8,265 bases of DNA from Actinomycetota bacterium (GTDB lineage Bacteria > Actinomycetota > Acidimicrobiia > IMCC26256), in the NCBI GenBank assembly GCA_009702955.1, contig WLHA01000035.1:1-8265 (forward strand), read 5' to 3'. Made by a program: the position numbers and the translations under genes. Every line of letters starts with the position of its first letter. The first letter of the stretch is position 1. Of the stretch, positions 5,851-8,265 are shown piece by piece. A model generated the notes under the pieces. That model was not told the origin of the DNA. It saw only the letters and a list, made by a program, of their open reading frames with translations, and did no database searches.

Positions 5851-6923
5851 GCATGTTTGATCGTCTCGCCGATTTTGAGGCCGAATTAGATCGTCTCGAG
5901 TCAACACTCGCAGACCTATACGCGGCCGGCGACCAACGCGCTGCGGCAGATGCAGGGCGGCGTGCTTCAGATCTGAGACCAGTGGTCGAGGCTTATAGGG
6001 CTTACCGCGTGCGCGAGCAGGGTCTTAGCGATGCGCGAGAGATGCTGGAGTCTGAGAAAGATCCAGAGATGCGTGATTTCCTGCGCGATGAAGTGGGCGC
6101 CTCGGAGAAGGCCATTGACGTGCTCGAGCAGGAGCTAAAGGAACTACTAATCCCCAAGGATCCAAATGATGGGAAGAATGTCATTGTCGAGATTCGCGGC
6201 GGAGAGGGTGGAGACGAGGGCAACATCTGGGCCGGCGATCTCTACAGCATGTACCTGCACTATGCAGAGGCACGTAGGTGGAAGACCGAGCTGCTCTCCA
6301 GCCAGGCCTCAGATATGGGTGGGTTTCGAGAGGTGACATTTATGGTCAAGGGAGCCGATGCTTGGTCACGCCTTAAGCATGAGGCAGGCCCGCACCGTGT
6401 CCAACGCGTACCTGCTACGGAGAGCCAGGGGCGCATACATACGAGTGCCGCCACAGTAGCGATCCTCCCCGAGGCCGAGGAGGTTGATGTGCATGTCGAC
6501 CCGAATGATCTCATCGTTGACGTCTACCGATCGTCTGGCCCGGGTGGTCAATCTGTAAATACAACTGACTCAGCGGTTCGACTTACTCACAAACCTACGG
6601 GGCTAGTTGTTACCTGCCAAGACGAGAAGAGTCAGCTGCAGAACAGAGACAAGGCAATGAGGATCTTGAGGGCTCGACTTCTTCAAATCGAGGAGGAGAA
6701 GCGAGAGGCTGAGCTCTCCACTGTGCGTCGGAGCCAATTGAAGGGTGGTGGGCGCTCTGAGAAGATCCGTACCTATAACTTCAAAGAGAATCGCGTTACG
6801 GATCACAGAGTCGGCCTCACACTCCACTCGTTAGATGCAGTGCTCGCAGGTGATCTTGATGCTTTGGTAGATGCGCTTGCTAGCGCCGAGCGCGCGGAGC
6901 AACTTGCGCACGGGACTCCGTGA
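5847..6923 (+). CDS. prfA: Peptide chain release factor 1
   Basis: Class I release factor that reads UAA and UAG in the ribosomal A site and triggers peptide release. It has 358 residues, the normal length (E. coli 360). It contains the helical N-terminal domain (about 1-100), GGEGGDEGNIWAGDL (118-132), the codon-reading PAT tripeptide (189-191) within VPATESQGRIHTS, which marks RF1 rather than RF2 (SPF), and the catalytic GGQ (233-235) in SSGPGGQSVNTTDSAVR. The ATG at 5847 overlaps the upstream stop as ATGA and has AAGAGG nine bases before it; the ATG at 5853 is a possible alternative, two residues shorter and with a poorer spacing. The stop overlaps the prmC start, placing the factor next to the enzyme that methylates its GGQ glutamine. 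Confidence 0.98.
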   Translation: MSMFDRLADFEAELDRLESTLADLYAAGDQRAAADAGRRASDLRPVVEAYRAYRVREQGLSDAREMLESEKDPEMRDFLRDEVGASEKAIDVLEQELKELLIPKDPNDGKNVIVEIRGGEGGDEGNIWAGDLYSMYLHYAEARRWKTELLSSQASDMGGFREVTFMVKGADAWSRLKHEAGPHRVQRVPATESQGRIHTSAATVAILPEAEEVDVHVDPNDLIVDVYRSSGPGGQSVNTTDSAVRLTHKPTGLVVTCQDEKSQLQNRDKAMRILRARLLQIEEEKREAELSTVRRSQLKGGGRSEKIRTYNFKENRVTDHRVGLTLHSLDAVLAGDLDALVDALASAERAEQLAHGTP

Positions 6924-7831
6924 ACGAAGCTGCTCCTAAATCGTGGGGCGATCTCCATCGAGTGGCACTCGCATCACTCAAGGGTGGGGGAGTGGAGTCG
7001 CCTGCCTCTGAGGCGCGCTGGATTCTGGAGTCTGTCTCGGGTTTAGGTTTCGATGCTCTGCTGATTGAAGAAGCGCCAGCGACGATCCGCGCGGAGCGCA
7101 AGGTTAAAGCACTCCTTGAGCGACGCTTAACCGGCGAGCCACTTCAGTATGTGCTCGGCGAGTGGTCATTTCGAGACCTTGATTTACTAGTCGACCCCCG
7201 AGTGTTAATTCCGCGACCGGAGACAGAGATTCTTGTAGAGATTGCGTTGCTTGAGGCAGCACTCGTAGGTATGCGTCTCGGGAGTGCAGATCCTTGGGCT
7301 AGTTCTGAGCGTGAGCATGTTGTTGTAGATCTCGGCACAGGGAGTGGAGCAATTGCGATTGCACTCGAGCGAGCGCTGCCTGAGGCTCAAGTCTGGGCAA
7401 CGGATGTGAGTAGCGATGCTCTCTGCGTTGCGCGCGCCAATATCGCTGGTACAGGTGCAACGAGAGTGATGGTTGGAGAGGGTGCTTGGTTCGATGCGCT
7501 CCCATCAGCGCTCAAAGGAAGTTTGATGCTTGTCGTGTCAAACCCTCCTTATATCGCAGAGCATGAGGAGAGCGATCTGGCATCCGAGGTAATCGATTGG
7601 GAGCCCTACAGAGCTTTAATTAGCGGCCCTACAGGGCTCGAAGCCATCGAGGAGATTTTGATGGCGGCCGTGGAGTGGTTAGCCCCAGGTGGAGCAATCG
7701 TTATCGAGCATGCACCTCACCAGGCCGAGGCTGTGATCACGCTCGCTGAGGCCGCTGGGTTGAGTGACGCGAGAGTTCATCCCGATCTAACCGGTCGCCC
7801 ACGGGTATTAGTAGCGCGTAACTCTCTCTAA
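6920..7831 (+). CDS. prmC: Release factor glutamine methyltransferase PrmC (HemK)
   Basis: S-adenosylmethionine-dependent enzyme that N5-methylates the glutamine of the GGQ motif in release factors, raising their activity. The 303 residues include an N-terminal helical domain with GEPLQYVLGEWSF (72-84), LIPRPETEILVE (96-107), the SAM-binding motif DLGTGSGAIAIAL (137-149), an acidic residue in ATDVS (160-164) for the ribose, and the catalytic NPPY (208-211). This set is typical of PrmC rather than PrmB. A short stretch (about 113-131) before the SAM motif looks like a loop insertion. The GTG start at 6920 lies within the prfA stop (GTGA), so translation is coupled; the upstream Shine-Dalgarno is poor. 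It appears to be the last gene of the operon. Confidence 0.97.
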   Translation: MNEAAPKSWGDLHRVALASLKGGGVESPASEARWILESVSGLGFDALLIEEAPATIRAERKVKALLERRLTGEPLQYVLGEWSFRDLDLLVDPRVLIPRPETEILVEIALLEAALVGMRLGSADPWASSEREHVVVDLGTGSGAIAIALERALPEAQVWATDVSSDALCVARANIAGTGATRVMVGEGAWFDALPSALKGSLMLVVSNPPYIAEHEESDLASEVIDWEPYRALISGPTGLEAIEEILMAAVEWLAPGGAIVIEHAPHQAEAVITLAEAAGLSDARVHPDLTGRPRVLVARNSL

Positions 7832-7842
7832 ATTTCTTGTCG

Positions 7843-7868
7843 CGCCTCAATACTTGAGAGAGCGTTTT
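7843..7868 (+). terminator. Possible intrinsic terminator after prmC
   Basis: CTCAA (7846-7850) pairs with TTGAG (7854-7858) around TAC, extended by CGC (7843-7845) with GCG (7862-7864) across a three-base bulge, and followed directly by TTTT (7865-7868). It lies 11 bases after the prmC stop, between two convergent genes. The stem is short, so efficiency is doubtful. A competing pairing joins CTCTCTC (7822-7828), at the end of prmC, with GAGAGAG (7856-7862) and also leads into the same T run. Confidence 0.45.
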
Positions 7869-7882
7869 GAAACAGGGCGTGT

Positions 7883-8265
7883 CTAGAAGCCGCCGAGTCG
7901 ATCGAGAACGCCTGCGCTTCCACGCTTCGCGGTTCGCGTCATCACCATTGAGTAGGTCCCATCTGTCTCGACTAGTCCGGCATCACGAATGAGCGCCTCT
8001 AACGCCGCATCGATGGCCTCAGGTGCTAGGTCAGGAATCAGCCCACATATCTCGTCTCGAGTCGCTGGGCCATTGCGAAGAATGGTCGTAACAATGCGCC
8101 TCTCATCAGGCTCGCGGTCTAGTGCACCAGACATTCCTGCGGAGAGCGCCTCGCGGCTAAGTGCTCTAACAATGCAGCTCTCAAGAGCAGTTGCGGTCTC
8201 AGCTCGCTTCTCTCCTTGGGCGAGGCGAAGGTCACCACAGTGGTTTCCGGGGCCAAGCACTGCGA
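7883..8265 (-). CDS. Unrecognised protein with C-terminal winged-helix-like region, 5'-truncated
   Basis: Minus-strand frame that runs off the right end; 126 residues are visible. I do not recognise the family. The segment from about 126 to 74 residues before the stop contains a helix-forming stretch (ETATALESCIVRALSREALS). The next about 58 residues (ERRIVTTILRNGPATRDEIC, then LAPEAIDAALEALIRDAGLV and a short YSMVMTRT strand) read like a winged helix: helix, GPATRDEI recognition-type turn, helix, beta wing. The tail is basic and ends VLDRLGGF. Starts at GTG 8260 or ATG at about 8134 are possible, but no clear ribosome site decides, and the gene may simply begin outside. It is convergent with prmC with a 51-base gap. 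A transcription regulator role would be a guess. In many genomes a Sua5/YwlC gene follows prmC on the same strand; this is not one. Confidence 0.6.
   Translation of the reverse strand, partial: AVLGPGNHCGDLRLAQGEKRAETATALESCIVRALSREALSAGMSGALDREPDERRIVTTILRNGPATRDEICGLIPDLAPEAIDAALEALIRDAGLVETDGTYSMVMTRTAKRGSAGVLDRLGGF

Noticed and set aside
1..8265. Mobile element, CRISPR array, toxin-antitoxin or defence system
   Set aside because: No terminal inverted repeats, transposase motifs, regularly spaced repeats with unique spacers, or short paired genes were seen; gene order is that of a conserved core operon.

Overview
This window looks like part of an actinobacterial chromosome. The evidence is the conserved block rho - rpmE - DUF1385 - (oxidoreductase) - prfA - prmC, a Rho protein with a long Arg/Gly/Gln-rich insertion of the actinobacterial kind, a large luciferase-like flavin oxidoreductase, GTG/TTG starts and moderately GC-rich codon use. 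A lineage such as Acidimicrobiia would fit, but that placement is a guess from style, not a measurement.

Layout. Bases 1-801 hold the C-terminal two thirds of an ApgM-type alkaline-phosphatase-superfamily protein. It is either an archaeal-type cofactor-independent phosphoglycerate mutase or, more interestingly, the related proposed homoserine kinase, because it occupies the place where thrB lies before rho in many actinobacteria. Bases 802-1189 are a 388-base gap that probably carries the rho leader. It contains two G-free C/A/U-rich stretches resembling a Rho loading site, two overlapping 10-bp palindromes, and a compact hairpin just before the Shine-Dalgarno. rho (1190-3199, TTG start) follows, then a short gap with a perfect 8-bp hairpin, then rpmE (L31, zinc-binding form), then a DUF1385/YqhQ membrane protein. 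A second, 61-base gap with a small hairpin leads to an LLM-class oxidoreductase, whose stop overlaps the prfA start (ATGA). The prfA stop in turn overlaps the prmC start (GTGA). A hairpin with a T run follows prmC, and the window closes with the 3' part of an unrecognised convergent gene on the minus strand encoding a winged-helix-like protein.

How the genes work together. rho ends transcription, rpmE is a ribosomal protein, prfA ends translation at UAA/UAG, and prmC methylates the GGQ glutamine of release factors. The block is therefore a termination/translation operon. The odd members are the DUF1385 membrane protein, which is a known but unexplained neighbour, and the oxidoreductase, which has no evident link yet is translationally coupled to prfA. 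No mobile element, CRISPR array, tRNA or rRNA was seen. I did not find a clearly new multi-gene system. The points most worth following are the likely thrB replacement, the rho and rpmE leaders, the Gln-rich repeat and Ser-to-Gly active-site change in Rho, and the embedded oxidoreductase.
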